NCBI GenBank assembly: GCA_041690635.1
Contig: JAWLGZ010000006.1
Location: 124,001-188,000 of the forward strand
DNA from: JAWLGZ01 sp041690635
GTDB lineage: Bacteria > Pseudomonadota > Gammaproteobacteria > Thiohalomonadales > Thiohalomonadaceae
Reading direction: 5' to 3'
Length of the DNA: 64,000 bases
Of this stretch, positions 1 through 9,379 are shown piece by piece (position 1 is the first letter of the stretch; each line of letters starts with the position of its first letter). Made by a program: the position numbers and the translations under genes. Under the pieces are notes generated by a model. It worked only from the letters and a program-made list of their open reading frames with translations, was not told where the DNA came from and ran no database searches.

Positions 1-1305
1 GTGGTGAACTCCGGTAAATCGGGTGTAGATCGTGTCGAGGGGTCGTTCAGCTTCGGGCGCGACGAATAGACCACCAAGCAACGTGCAAACCTCATACCCG
101 GTAGTCCCGTGGACGGGCCACTCAAGTGGGAGGTGTTCATAACCTGCGAGGATCTTTTCCACGACCACATAGGGGGACACGGCTATATCGGGATCCTCCC
201 GCGGGGTGTCGGGAAGGGTTCTGCGCACCTCACCACATAGCCGGCGGTAGTAGGCGAGAGGATCGTAGAGTCCGTCAGGGTGATCGATGCGGAGGCCGTC
301 CAGGCGGCGCTCCGACAGCAGGCGCAGGAGCAGCCGGTGGGTCGTCTCGAATACGTCGCCCTGTTCTACGCGGATCCCCGCCAGATCATTGATATCGAAG
401 AATCGCCGGTAGTTGATCTCATCTGAAGCGACCTGCCAGTAAGCAAGGCGATAGGCCTGCTGTTCCAGCACGAAATGGAGCCGGTCGAACGAGGAAGGGT
501 CGCCAACAGTACCGTTCAGTTCGGTCAGGTTCTGCTCAATAAATTGACGAACGGCCACCGAGTTCTGATGAAGTTCCCCCAGATGTTTCTTGTGAACAAG
601 CTGATCGCGTCGACGCTCATCCAGCCGCTCCGCCGCGAGTTCGTAGCGGGTCGGGAGGTGGCTGAACGAACTGATGAGGGTTTTCAGTTCAAGTAGTTCC
701 GGGGCGGTCTCTCCGATGGTCTCAGCAAGCTGATCGAGACGATACTCGAGAACTGACGGATAGGTGCGTGGGTCGATCGGGAAACGGTGGCCGAAGTAAT
801 GGATGCTGAATTCCGCCGTCTCGGGTTCGAAACGCAGCATGAGGTCGCCGTTCTCCAGCACACGTCCGTAGTGATCGCCCAGAACGGGGATCAGCAGCTT
901 TCCATGTAACTCCGGCTTGATCGGATTCCAGTCGATGTCGAAGTGATCGGCATAGATAGAGGCCGGACCCTGTTCGAGGACATCGAGCCACCAGGCGTTG
1001 TCATTACCGAACACGCCCATATGGTTTGGGACAATGTCGAGTATCAGCCCCATCTCGTGGGCGTGCAGTCTCTCCACGAACCGGGCGAGGCTTGCCTCAT
1101 CCCCGATCTCCGGGTTGATCTCGTTGTGCTCGACGATGTCGTAGCCGTGAACACTACCGGCGCGTGCTTTCAGGATGGGGGAGAGATAAACGTGGCTGAT
1201 GCCAATGCGTTGCAGATACGGGATCAGCTCTGCAGCCTCGTCGAGTGTAAAGTCGCGGTTCAGTTGCAGCCGGTAAGTGGCGCTTGGAATCCGGTTTTTG
1301 GTCAT
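1..1305 (-). CDS. treY: Malto-oligosyltrehalose synthase (TreY), 3' end beyond window
   Basis: TreY isomerises the reducing-end alpha-1,4 bond of malto-oligosaccharides to alpha-1,1, giving maltooligosyl trehalose. 435 residues are visible and the frame is still open at base 1, so roughly half of a normal protein of about 900 residues is present. GH13 signatures are clear: IVPNHMG near residue 91 and GLRIDHPDG near residue 338, which carries the nucleophile aspartate. The N-terminus (IPSATYRLQLN) is typical of the family. The ATG lies 7 bp after the treZ stop, so the two are co-transcribed. The identity is firm; only the C-terminal part is unseen. Confidence 0.95.
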   Translation of the reverse strand, partial: MTKNRIPSATYRLQLNRDFTLDEAAELIPYLQRIGISHVYLSPILKARAGSVHGYDIVEHNEINPEIGDEASLARFVERLHAHEMGLILDIVPNHMGVFGNDNAWWLDVLEQGPASIYADHFDIDWNPIKPELHGKLLIPVLGDHYGRVLENGDLMLRFEPETAEFSIHYFGHRFPIDPRTYPSVLEYRLDQLAETIGETAPELLELKTLISSFSHLPTRYELAAERLDERRRDQLVHKKHLGELHQNSVAVRQFIEQNLTELNGTVGDPSSFDRLHFVLEQQAYRLAYWQVASDEINYRRFFDINDLAGIRVEQGDVFETTHRLLLRLLSERRLDGLRIDHPDGLYDPLAYYRRLCGEVRRTLPDTPREDPDIAVSPYVVVEKILAGYEHLPLEWPVHGTTGYEVCTLLGGLFVAPEAERPLDTIYTRFTGVHH

Positions 1306-1312
1306 CTCCGGT

Positions 1313-3154
1313 TCAGGCCTCTCCCGCAGAGATATCCAGGAACCAGCCTACCGACCATCCCGGCAGCTCCCCGTCCCGATCGGCGGACCGGCCAGGATGC
1401 GTCGTCCACAGAAGTTGCCCCGACAACGGGCTTGCGGCAGAAAGCGGCCGTGTGCCGAGGTTGGCGATCAGGATGAGGTGGGTGCCGTCCCCGAGCCGCC
1501 ACTGCACCTGGAGGCCCTGTTTGCCGAATACGGTGAAGGCGGCTTTGCGACGCGGCAGGTCGCGAAGTCGCGGAATGATCTGTTCACGGCGAAGCGCGAG
1601 CAGCTGGCGTACCAGCGCAACGCGGGATTGGCCCTGCTCCGTCACGGCTGTGGCCCAGTCGAGGCGCGATTGGGTATAGGTGTCGGCAGCCGCCGGGTCA
1701 GGAATGGAGGCACGGGCAGCCGGATCACTGAACTGGGGAAAGCGGGAAAACTCCCGTCGACGGCCTTCGGTGACCGCGTGGGCCAACTCCGGACCGAAGT
1801 CGCAGAAGAAGAGAAACGGGTTGCGGCTACCCCACTCCTGGCCCATGAACAGCAGGGGCGGCGAGGGCGCAAGCAGGAGAATGGCGGTGACCGCCCGTAT
1901 CGCCTCGGTATCCGCCAGCGCATCGATGCGTTCTCCGCGGGCGCGGTTACCGACCTGGTCATGGTTTTGAAGGAAGTTGACAAATGAGGTTGCGGCCAGG
2001 TGTGTGCTGGACTCGCCGCGTGCGGCACCGTTGCGGTAGGTGGAGCGTTCACCCTGATAGGCGAAACCCTCGGCCAGGCAGCGGCCGAGGTGAAACGGGG
2101 TGCGGGCGGCGTAGTCGATGTAATAGCCCGTGTCTTCGCCGGTACACAGCACATGAAAGGCGTGATGCGCATCGTCGTTCCACTGGGCGTCGAAGCCGCG
2201 TGGGCGTTTGCCTCCCCTTTCGAGATAGCGGGACTCGTTACGATCGTTCTCAAGAACGAGGTGGACATGCCTGTCGGTAAAGCGGGCGCGAACACGGCTT
2301 GCGAGTTCCTGAAGGATGTCGGGTTCGGAGTCATCGTCGATCGCGTGCACCGCGTCCAGGCGCAGTCCGTCGAGATGGAACTCCTCCAGCCAGTAGAGGG
2401 CATTTTCGATAAAGAACTCCCGCACCCAGAAGGCATTGGCGCCGTCGAAGTTGATGGCGCTTCCCCATGGCGTATGGTGGCGGTCGGTAAAGAAGTTGGG
2501 CGCGTACTCGTTCAGGTAGTTTCCTTCCGGTCCGAAGTGGTTGTACACCACGTCGAGGAATACCATGAGGTCGCGGGCGTGCGCCGCCTCGACCAGGGCC
2601 TTGAGGTCGTCCGGTGTACCGTAACGACGATCGGGCGCGAAAGGGAGCACACCGTCATACCCCCAGTTGCGGCGTCCGGGAAAATCGGAGACCGGCATCA
2701 GTTCCAGTGCTGTGATACCGAGCTCCTTCAGATAATCCAGGCGTTCGATGATGGCGGAAAAGGTGCCTTGCGGCGTGAATGTCCCCACGTGCAACTCGTA
2801 AACGACCGTCTCTTCCCAGGGGCGGCCGCGCCAGCCTTCATCACTCCACAGCCATCCGTGCGGGTCCACCACCAGGCTTGGGCCATGGACATCCTCGGCC
2901 TGTGCGCGGGCGGCGGGATCGGGGACCTGAAGGCCGCCGTCGATACGATATCTGTACGCACTACCCGCCGGTGCGGTGGTTTCAATCATGAACCACCCCT
3001 CGTCGCCGCGTTCCATGGGTAGCTGGTGCTCGCCGAGACACAGATCGACCCGCTGCACGGCAGGCGCCCAGAGCCGGAATCTGCACAACTGCTCATCGAG
3101 CAGCGTCGCCCCGAACGGCATCGTATGGCGGCGCCTGCAGCGGTTCATCTCCAT
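1313..3154 (-). CDS. treZ: Malto-oligosyltrehalose trehalohydrolase (TreZ)
   Basis: TreZ cleaves trehalose from the maltooligosyl trehalose made by TreY, in the cytoplasm. The 613-residue protein has an N-terminal CBM48-like domain, then a GH13 barrel with DVVYNHFGPEG near residue 200, GLRLDAVHAI near 262 and the acid region LVLENDRNES near 297, where TreZ enzymes have this E-N-D arrangement. The frame extends 8 codons further up, but I chose the ATG at 3154 because AGGAGGAG (3163-3170) sits 8 bases before it. That SD overlaps the last codons of glgX, which suggests translational coupling. Confidence 0.95.
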   Translation of the reverse strand: MEMNRCRRRHTMPFGATLLDEQLCRFRLWAPAVQRVDLCLGEHQLPMERGDEGWFMIETTAPAGSAYRYRIDGGLQVPDPAARAQAEDVHGPSLVVDPHGWLWSDEGWRGRPWEETVVYELHVGTFTPQGTFSAIIERLDYLKELGITALELMPVSDFPGRRNWGYDGVLPFAPDRRYGTPDDLKALVEAAHARDLMVFLDVVYNHFGPEGNYLNEYAPNFFTDRHHTPWGSAINFDGANAFWVREFFIENALYWLEEFHLDGLRLDAVHAIDDDSEPDILQELASRVRARFTDRHVHLVLENDRNESRYLERGGKRPRGFDAQWNDDAHHAFHVLCTGEDTGYYIDYAARTPFHLGRCLAEGFAYQGERSTYRNGAARGESSTHLAATSFVNFLQNHDQVGNRARGERIDALADTEAIRAVTAILLLAPSPPLLFMGQEWGSRNPFLFFCDFGPELAHAVTEGRRREFSRFPQFSDPAARASIPDPAAADTYTQSRLDWATAVTEQGQSRVALVRQLLALRREQIIPRLRDLPRRKAAFTVFGKQGLQVQWRLGDGTHLILIANLGTRPLSAASPLSGQLLWTTHPGRSADRDGELPGWSVGWFLDISAGEA

Positions 3155-3159
3155 GACGG

Positions 3160-5331
3160 CTACTCCTCCTGAGCGCACTGTCCGATATCGTTGGGTTGCG
3201 GAGCGCCGGCACGAATCAGGAGTACCAGCGAGCGACCCTGGACGGGATAGGGTTCCCGGGAGTAGAAATACCGCTCATCCTGCCGCCGTCCCTCGGGAAA
3301 GGCTGTATCGACGAGCACCTGCCAACGCACACGCTGGTCCTGAGGTGGGCAGACAAAGCGGACAGTCTGGTGATGCCCGTTCAGCAGCAGCACCAGATCG
3401 GTATCCCAGACCCGGCAGCCCCGCTCGTCGTACTCCTCGAACGCGTCGCCGGCCAGAAACAGACCGAGTGAGCGGGTGAAGGCGTGATGCCACTCCTCCT
3501 CCGCCATCTCACCCCCATCCGGCCTCAACCAGGTGATGTCCTTGACAGGACCGCCCTTGATCGGTCGCCCCTGAAAGAAGTGGCGGCGGCGAAAAGCCGG
3601 ATGGTGCCGCCGCAGGTGGATGATGCGGCGCACGAAGCTGAGGAAGGCGCGATCATCCCGACCCAGATCCCAGTCGATCCAGCTGATCTCGTTATCCTGG
3701 CAGTAGGCGTTGTTGTTACCTCGCTGGGTGCGTCCCATTTCATCGCCGGCAAGCAGCATGGGAATACCCTGCGAGAAGAGCAGTGACGCAATGAAGTTGC
3801 GCTTTTGCTGCGTCCGTAGTGCGTTGACATGCTTGTTGATCGTCGGCCCCTCGGCGCCGCAGTTCCAGCTGATATTATGGTTTTCGCCATCCCGGTTCTC
3901 CTCCTGGTTGGCCTCGTTGTGCTTGTGGTCGTAGGAGACCAGGTCCTGCAGCGTGAAGCCGTCGTGGCAGGTGACAAAATTGATGCTGGCGTACGGCCGA
4001 CGGCCGCTCGATTCGTAGAGGTCCGAAGACCCGGTGATCCGGTAGGCCAGTTCGCCGATGACGCCACCGTCTCCCTTCCAGTAGGCACGCAGCGTGTCGC
4101 GATAGAGTCCGTTCCACTCGGTCCAGCCGACAGGGAAGTTGCCGACCTGATAGCCGCCTTCGCCGAGGTCCCACGGTTCGGCGATCAGCTTTACCTGGGA
4201 TAGGACCGGATCCTGGTGAATGATGTCAAAGAAGGCACCCAGTCGGTTCACCTCGTGCAGTTCCCGCGCCAGTGCCGAGGCGAGATCGAAGCGGAAACCG
4301 TCCACGTGCATCTCCTCGACCCAGTAGCGCAGCGAATCCATGATGATCTGGAGTACCCGCGGGTGCATCATGTTCAGGGTGTTGCCGCAGCCGGTGTAGT
4401 CCATGTAGTAGCGTTGGTCGCCGGGGACCAGGCGATAGTAGGCAGCGTTGTCGATGCCCCGGAACGCGAGGGTCGGGCCCAGGTGGCTGCCTTCGGCGGT
4501 GTGGTTGTAGACCACATCGAGGATCACCTCGATGCCGGCCGAATGGAGCGACTTCACCATTGTCTTGAACTCACTCACCCTGCCGGTTGTGGCGTAGCGC
4601 ATGTCGGGGGCGAAGAAGCCGATGGAGTTGTACCCCCAGTAGTTTCTCAGGGCCTTGTCGACCAGATGCCGATCGTCGATAAAGGCGTGAACGGGCATCA
4701 GTTCCACCGCGGTGATGCCGAGCCGTTTGAGGTGTTCGATCACCGGGGCAGTACTGAATCCGGCATAGGTTCCCCGCAGCTTCTCGGGCACGTCCGGGTG
4801 ACGGGCCGTAAACCCCCTGATGTGCGCCTCATAGATGATGGTGTCGTGCCACGGGGTGTTGGGTGGACGATCGTTGCCCCAGGTAAAGGCGGTATCGACC
4901 ACCCGGCATTTCGGCAGGAAGCCGGCGCTGTCGCGGCGGTCGAAAGAGAGGTCGGCGTGTGAGTCGCCGACCCGGTAGCCGAACAGGGCATCACTCCACC
5001 TGACCTGGCCGGCGAAGGCCTTTGCGTAGGGGTCGAGGAGGAGCTTGTGGGGGTTGAACCGGTGCCCGGCCGCGGGATCGAAGGGCCCGTGTACGCGGTA
5101 GCCGTAGAGCAGGTTCGGCCTGGCCTCGGGCAGGTAGCAGTGCCAGACCTGGTCGGTTTGCCAGCGGACGGCAATTCGGGTGGTCTCGTGTCCACTTTCC
5201 GGGTCGAACAGGCAGAGTTCCACCTTTTCCGCATGCTCGGAAAAGAGTGCAAAGTTCACCCCTTCACCATCCCAGGTTGCACCCAACGGATACGGCTTGC
5301 CGGGCCAGACCGCCCATGATGGTTTGGTCAT
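3160..5331 (-). CDS. glgX: Glycogen debranching enzyme GlgX
   Basis: GlgX hydrolyses alpha-1,6 branches of glycogen limit dextrins and so feeds linear malto-oligosaccharides to TreY/TreZ. The 723 residues match the family length. It has a CBM48 N-terminal domain (GATWDGEGVNFALFSEHA) and GH13 motifs DVVYNHTAEGS near residue 273, GFRFDLASAL near 347, the acid in AEPWDLGEGGY near 384, and FVTCHDGFTL. It is the first gene of the minus-strand operon glgX-treZ-treY, with AGGAG about 8 bases before the ATG. Grouping with treYZ points to trehalose, not glucose release, as the main purpose. Confidence 0.95.
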   Translation of the reverse strand: MTKPSWAVWPGKPYPLGATWDGEGVNFALFSEHAEKVELCLFDPESGHETTRIAVRWQTDQVWHCYLPEARPNLLYGYRVHGPFDPAAGHRFNPHKLLLDPYAKAFAGQVRWSDALFGYRVGDSHADLSFDRRDSAGFLPKCRVVDTAFTWGNDRPPNTPWHDTIIYEAHIRGFTARHPDVPEKLRGTYAGFSTAPVIEHLKRLGITAVELMPVHAFIDDRHLVDKALRNYWGYNSIGFFAPDMRYATTGRVSEFKTMVKSLHSAGIEVILDVVYNHTAEGSHLGPTLAFRGIDNAAYYRLVPGDQRYYMDYTGCGNTLNMMHPRVLQIIMDSLRYWVEEMHVDGFRFDLASALARELHEVNRLGAFFDIIHQDPVLSQVKLIAEPWDLGEGGYQVGNFPVGWTEWNGLYRDTLRAYWKGDGGVIGELAYRITGSSDLYESSGRRPYASINFVTCHDGFTLQDLVSYDHKHNEANQEENRDGENHNISWNCGAEGPTINKHVNALRTQQKRNFIASLLFSQGIPMLLAGDEMGRTQRGNNNAYCQDNEISWIDWDLGRDDRAFLSFVRRIIHLRRHHPAFRRRHFFQGRPIKGGPVKDITWLRPDGGEMAEEEWHHAFTRSLGLFLAGDAFEEYDERGCRVWDTDLVLLLNGHHQTVRFVCPPQDQRVRWQVLVDTAFPEGRRQDERYFYSREPYPVQGRSLVLLIRAGAPQPNDIGQCAQEE

Positions 5332-5555
5332 CCAGACACTCCTAGTCGGACAAGCGGTAAACGCGATTATCCGCCCGGAACGAAGGCGCGGAATGCGCCG
5401 CGGGCGCTACCGCAAGCGGCCGGTTGGATGATGCGGGGGCTTCTCCAAAGCATGCCTCACCATGCGTTCACCCTTTCTCTGGAGTTGATGGTTCCATGGC
5501 GGTACCCAGATTCGGGATTAACGGTGGTGCAACCGCGATGAGCCATAAGAGACCC

Positions 5556-6791
5556 TCAGCCTAGTTCAATGCGGTCGGTGGCGCCGTGGAGAAGGCCGAC
5601 GCTCAGCGTCAGGTATTCGCGCAACTGCCTTGTGAGAAGGAAGTTTTCACGCACGAATTCACGTGCCTTCCACCCCATCGTCTGCAGTCGGCGTGGTTGG
5701 CGCAGCAGGTAGCGCAGGCGTAGCGCCGCGCCCTCGGGGGTGCTGACACGAAATCCGGTGTGGTGATCGATAACCTGAAGCCGGATCCCGCCGGTATTCC
5801 CGCCGATGACGGGCTTTCCCTTCCACATCGCCTCGGTGACCGTGAGCCCGAACCCTTCACGGGTCGATTTCTGCATCACCACGTCCGCAAGCCGTTGCAG
5901 GGCGTTGACGGTGCGATGAGCATCCGGCGGCAACAGCAGGACGTGGATATCGCCCTCGCCTTCACTGGCGAGCCTCACCTCTTCCAGCACCGCGGCGCCT
6001 TCCGGATCGTCGGTGGCGGTGCCCCCCGCCAGGACGAGCTGGAGACCGGGCAAGAAGCGTTTGGCCATGCGGCAGGCACGAATAACGCCGGTAGGGTCTT
6101 TGAACCGATCGAAACGCGACACCTGGAGTGTCAGCGGTCGTGACCGATCGATGCCGAAGCGGGCAGCAACCTCGTGCAGTACGCTATCGGGAAGTTCAAT
6201 GTTCTTCTCGCTGAGCGGATCGATGCTTGGCGGAATGATGTATTCCGGATTGGGGAGCGCCTGGGCAAACCCCGCGAGCGAAAACACACTTGCATCGTAG
6301 TCGGCGACAAAGCGGCGCAGATACTTCCACACCGGCCGATAGGGGTGGCTCGCATCGATGTGGCAGCGCCACACCCACTTACCGCGTCGTCCGCTGCAGT
6401 ATTGAATGAGGTGGGCAGGCTGCGGGTCGTGGATGAAGACAATGTCGGCCTCCTCCAGCAGCGGCCTCAACCGTTCGGCATTTTCGGCGTTGGTCTGTTC
6501 GTAGACACGAAGCAGGCGCTCCGGAGGGGCGACGTCAAGGCCCTGAAGGGCGTTGTGCATGGTTTTCGTGCATTGATAGAACTCCTCGCCACCCTCGATT
6601 ACCTCCCACGCCGCATCGATGCCGAGCTCGCGGCTCAGCGGCACCAGCTTTTGCAGGATCTCGGCGACGCCGCCGCCCACCCGGGTGGAGTTGACATGCA
6701 CCAGCCGCAGACCGCTGAGGGGCTCCGTCAGTTGGCGCAGGTGGGCGATTGCATCCTTTCCCGCGACCTGTGCGTATTCATCCAGCATCAT
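5556..6791 (-). CDS. TreT-like trehalose-forming glycosyltransferase (GT4)
   Basis: 411-residue GT-B glycosyltransferase of family 4. The N-terminal VNSTRVGGGVAEIL (residues 34-47) and the NALQG segment near 93 match the trehalose glycosyltransferring synthase/trehalose phosphorylase group, which makes trehalose from NDP-glucose and glucose or from glucose 1-phosphate. The nucleotide-sugar EGFGLTVTEAMWKGKPV segment (about 308-325) with its two glutamates is intact. The start overlaps the stop of the DUF5752 gene by 4 bases (ATGA), and a second ATG follows at 6788. It is the last gene of a four-gene operon. The donor sugar cannot be read from the sequence, and a role in EPS cannot be excluded. 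Confidence 0.8.
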   Translation of the reverse strand: MMLDEYAQVAGKDAIAHLRQLTEPLSGLRLVHVNSTRVGGGVAEILQKLVPLSRELGIDAAWEVIEGGEEFYQCTKTMHNALQGLDVAPPERLLRVYEQTNAENAERLRPLLEEADIVFIHDPQPAHLIQYCSGRRGKWVWRCHIDASHPYRPVWKYLRRFVADYDASVFSLAGFAQALPNPEYIIPPSIDPLSEKNIELPDSVLHEVAARFGIDRSRPLTLQVSRFDRFKDPTGVIRACRMAKRFLPGLQLVLAGGTATDDPEGAAVLEEVRLASEGEGDIHVLLLPPDAHRTVNALQRLADVVMQKSTREGFGLTVTEAMWKGKPVIGGNTGGIRLQVIDHHTGFRVSTPEGAALRLRYLLRQPRRLQTMGWKAREFVRENFLLTRQLREYLTLSVGLLHGATDRIELG

Positions 6792-7477
6792 GATTCGGGT
6801 GGAACCTCGAAGTGAAGTGCGACGAGCCGGGCGACGTGTTCGCGCAGTTGAACCAATGGGACAAAGAACGGATCGATGCCCGCAAGCAGCGCATCCAGGC
6901 GCTCATACTGTTCACCATAGCCGACCAGCCAGGCGCGAAAATCGTCACGCCCACCCGCGACGCGCCGCCGGGCGTCGATAAAGTGGTAGAAGAGGCTGCT
7001 GGGTGACAGGTGGGGGAGAATCTCGGGCAGTGACTCCGGCGTGTCCACGGTCCGATGGGTATCGAAGACCACGATTTGGGAGCGGATGAATTCGAACGGT
7101 TCAACGGCACGCACCCACGGCAGCCACTCGCTCTCTTCCACACGCTGTTCGATGAGGTCGATGACCTCGTGGCGCAGCTGATTGGTGTCGGGAAAGGCGG
7201 TCGGGTCGAGGACCGCCAGCCGTTCTGCGAGTGTGGGGTCGCGCACCTGATGGTGGACCCAGCCGGCAAAGTCGTTGTTGTACTCCCGCTCTTCGAAGCG
7301 GGGCTGGAGCAGCCCGCCCCAGAAGTGGTAGTAAATGCTGTCCGCGTCGATGGTGGCAAGGATGTTGCGCATCTCGGTCAGACTGTAGGCCCGTCGCCCG
7401 GTAGCGATGGCGAGCAGTGCGCAGTCCTTCACCGAAAACGGGTTGCAGGCGTTGGCGTTTGGCGAGGTCGATTCCAT
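6788..7477 (-). CDS. DUF5752 family protein
   Basis: 229-residue soluble protein without signal peptide or membrane segment. The pattern (FSVKDCALLAIATGRRA near the start, then YYHFWGGLLQPRF and later SLFYHFIDARRR) looks like the DUF5752 family, in which the similar 'YxHF' segments suggest an internal duplication. No catalytic motif is recognised. It sits directly upstream of, and overlaps, the TreT-like gene, so a helper or regulatory role for that enzyme is the simplest inference. The frame runs 18 codons further up into the neighbouring gene; the ATG at 7477 was preferred because the conserved region begins soon after. SD is weak at either start. Confidence 0.7.
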   Translation of the reverse strand: MESTSPNANACNPFSVKDCALLAIATGRRAYSLTEMRNILATIDADSIYYHFWGGLLQPRFEEREYNNDFAGWVHHQVRDPTLAERLAVLDPTAFPDTNQLRHEVIDLIEQRVEESEWLPWVRAVEPFEFIRSQIVVFDTHRTVDTPESLPEILPHLSPSSLFYHFIDARRRVAGGRDDFRAWLVGYGEQYERLDALLAGIDPFFVPLVQLREHVARLVALHFEVPPES

Positions 7478-7496
7478 GACGGCGCCCGCTTGCTGC

Positions 7497-9353
7497 TCAC
7501 TCGGCGTTCGGTAGGCCGATTCTGCAGCCATCCGACGCTGATGCCGCTGCGATTGGCGTTATCCACTCGGGGTTGCGGCCGGCCACGCCGCGGAGCGGTT
7601 CCATCGCCCGCCTGTATCGGTCCGGGGACGCGGCCTGTTCCATGAATCGGCTGAAGCGATCGAGGAATTCCAGTTTCTTCACCTGCCAGACAAGCTGATT
7701 GGAAGACAACAGGGGGAGCAGGGCGCGCAGGGCATGGAGGCGCAGGCGTTGCGCGAATGGCACGAACGGGCGCACCGACGGCTGCTTCATGCCGCGCAAT
7801 GCATCGGTCAGCGAACTCCGTCTGTTCCTGAGCGCCCAATGAGGGTTTTCGCTTCGAAAACGCGGGTTTCCGGGTACAGAGGGGTCGTAGGCGCTTGGTA
7901 CCGAGCAGACTTGCTGATCGAGCAGTCCGGCGAGCTTCCACTGGATTTCGTGACCTGCACGCACCCGGGCCGGGATACGCAGGCCGCTCCTAATCACCTC
8001 ACGATCCGTATAGGGGAAGTAGCTCTCGAACGAGTCGCCCTGAATCGTGATGGGGGCGAGAATGATCTCGCGCCGCAGACGGCTGATCACATTGTAGAGG
8101 GTCTGGCGCATCGGCCCTCCCGGGAGTGAGCGCAAATGGTGGTCCAGGCGTTCGGCAAGGGGAGGGCCCGTGACGGGGAAACGACACCAGGGGGCGGAGA
8201 CGCTTGCCAATACCTGATCACGGAACAGGTCCCCCCCGCTCGGTGCACAGTGCTCGATGGCGAGGCGCACGCCGTTTACCACGACGTCCCCAATGAAGCC
8301 GTCGAAGTTCAGGCCATCCGGCGATCGCAACGCCATCGCGAGAACAGTGGCGTAACCGTGTTCGTCGGACTCGAAGTCGACCATCAAATCGCGAATGCGC
8401 AGCACGTCCGGAATCATCTCCACACTGGGCGGGCAGACGCGGTAGGCGGGAATGCCGACGTGCTCGCACAGGTCGCGGACGAGGGCCGACTCGAACTCAA
8501 CTCCGTCGGGCTTTATGTCGGGCACGGTGTAGGCGGTGAGGGCCTCGCCTTCGTGCAGCATGGCCGCGAGGATGCGGCGCGAATCGAAGCCGCCGCTCAG
8601 CGTGAGCAGACGGGGTGCGGCGGGAGCCAGGTGGCGCGCAAGGCCCATCGACCGGAGGAACGCCTGCTGGTTCTCCTCCATGGCCAGTTCCGGTGATGTC
8701 GGCTCGATGGCCGCCATCTCGGCGATAAAGTCCTCCACCATCCGGATCTCGGCGGAGCGTCCGTCCGCCCGCATCGTCTGCCCGGGCCCGAAGCGGTGAA
8801 TGCCTTGGATCAGTGTATGGTTTTCGAGATTGAAGCCGAGAATGAGCTGCTCCTCCCACGCCGCCCAGTTCACGTCGGATTGACTAAGCAGCGGCACCAG
8901 CGCCTTGATCTCGCTCGCAATCGCATGGCCGCCTGCGGGCAACCGCGTCCAGTAGAGGGGGCGGAGCCCCAGTTTGTCCACGCCGGCAAGCAGTTGGTCT
9001 TGACCGGTCCAGCGGACATAGGCGTACACGCCATCGCCCCCGCAGAGGGCGTCGGGACCGCCCGCGTCCAGGTCGGCGGATAGCTGGGCCAGTGACCCCC
9101 GCTCGCCCAGTGAGCCGGGATCGGAACTGTAGTATCCACACATGATCGTGGCGGATCCCGGGACCGCCGCCCCGCGGGTGAAGGGATCAGACCCCACCCG
9201 GATCAGGGCGCCCACAGTCTCCTTCCCTGTGAAGTGATGGACTACCGCAGCTTCACCGCCCCCGAGGCCAAGCATCTCACCGGCGGTTCGGGCCAGTTTC
9301 TCCAGCCGGTCTGATTGACCGCGCGGCAGAATGAGTGCTGCAATCTTTGCCAT
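7497..9353 (-). CDS. Asparagine synthase-like amidotransferase without N-terminal Cys
   Basis: 618 residues with the two-domain asparagine synthetase B layout: an N-terminal Ntn-like domain (about 1-190, GVDKLGLRPLYW) and a C-terminal ATP-pyrophosphatase domain with the PP-loop SGGFDSR near residue 252. The protein begins MAKIAALIL, so the cysteine at position 2 that releases ammonia from glutamine is absent; any activity would need free ammonia or another donor. AsnB-like proteins in O-antigen and EPS clusters (WbpS type) are thought to amidate uronic acids. The neighbouring nucleotide-sugar dehydrogenase, 26 bp upstream, would make such a uronic acid. Function is therefore inferred; the fold is clear. 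Confidence 0.8.
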   Translation of the reverse strand: MAKIAALILPRGQSDRLEKLARTAGEMLGLGGGEAAVVHHFTGKETVGALIRVGSDPFTRGAAVPGSATIMCGYYSSDPGSLGERGSLAQLSADLDAGGPDALCGGDGVYAYVRWTGQDQLLAGVDKLGLRPLYWTRLPAGGHAIASEIKALVPLLSQSDVNWAAWEEQLILGFNLENHTLIQGIHRFGPGQTMRADGRSAEIRMVEDFIAEMAAIEPTSPELAMEENQQAFLRSMGLARHLAPAAPRLLTLSGGFDSRRILAAMLHEGEALTAYTVPDIKPDGVEFESALVRDLCEHVGIPAYRVCPPSVEMIPDVLRIRDLMVDFESDEHGYATVLAMALRSPDGLNFDGFIGDVVVNGVRLAIEHCAPSGGDLFRDQVLASVSAPWCRFPVTGPPLAERLDHHLRSLPGGPMRQTLYNVISRLRREIILAPITIQGDSFESYFPYTDREVIRSGLRIPARVRAGHEIQWKLAGLLDQQVCSVPSAYDPSVPGNPRFRSENPHWALRNRRSSLTDALRGMKQPSVRPFVPFAQRLRLHALRALLPLLSSNQLVWQVKKLEFLDRFSRFMEQAASPDRYRRAMEPLRGVAGRNPEWITPIAAASASDGCRIGLPNAE

Positions 9354-9379
9354 GTGGGAGAGCTTCCTTTGCTGCCTGA

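Noticed and set aside
2000..3022. Long plus-strand frame of 340 codons opposite treZ
   Set aside because: It is antisense to a gene with all GH13 motifs and shows no recognisable domain; such shadows are common at this GC content.
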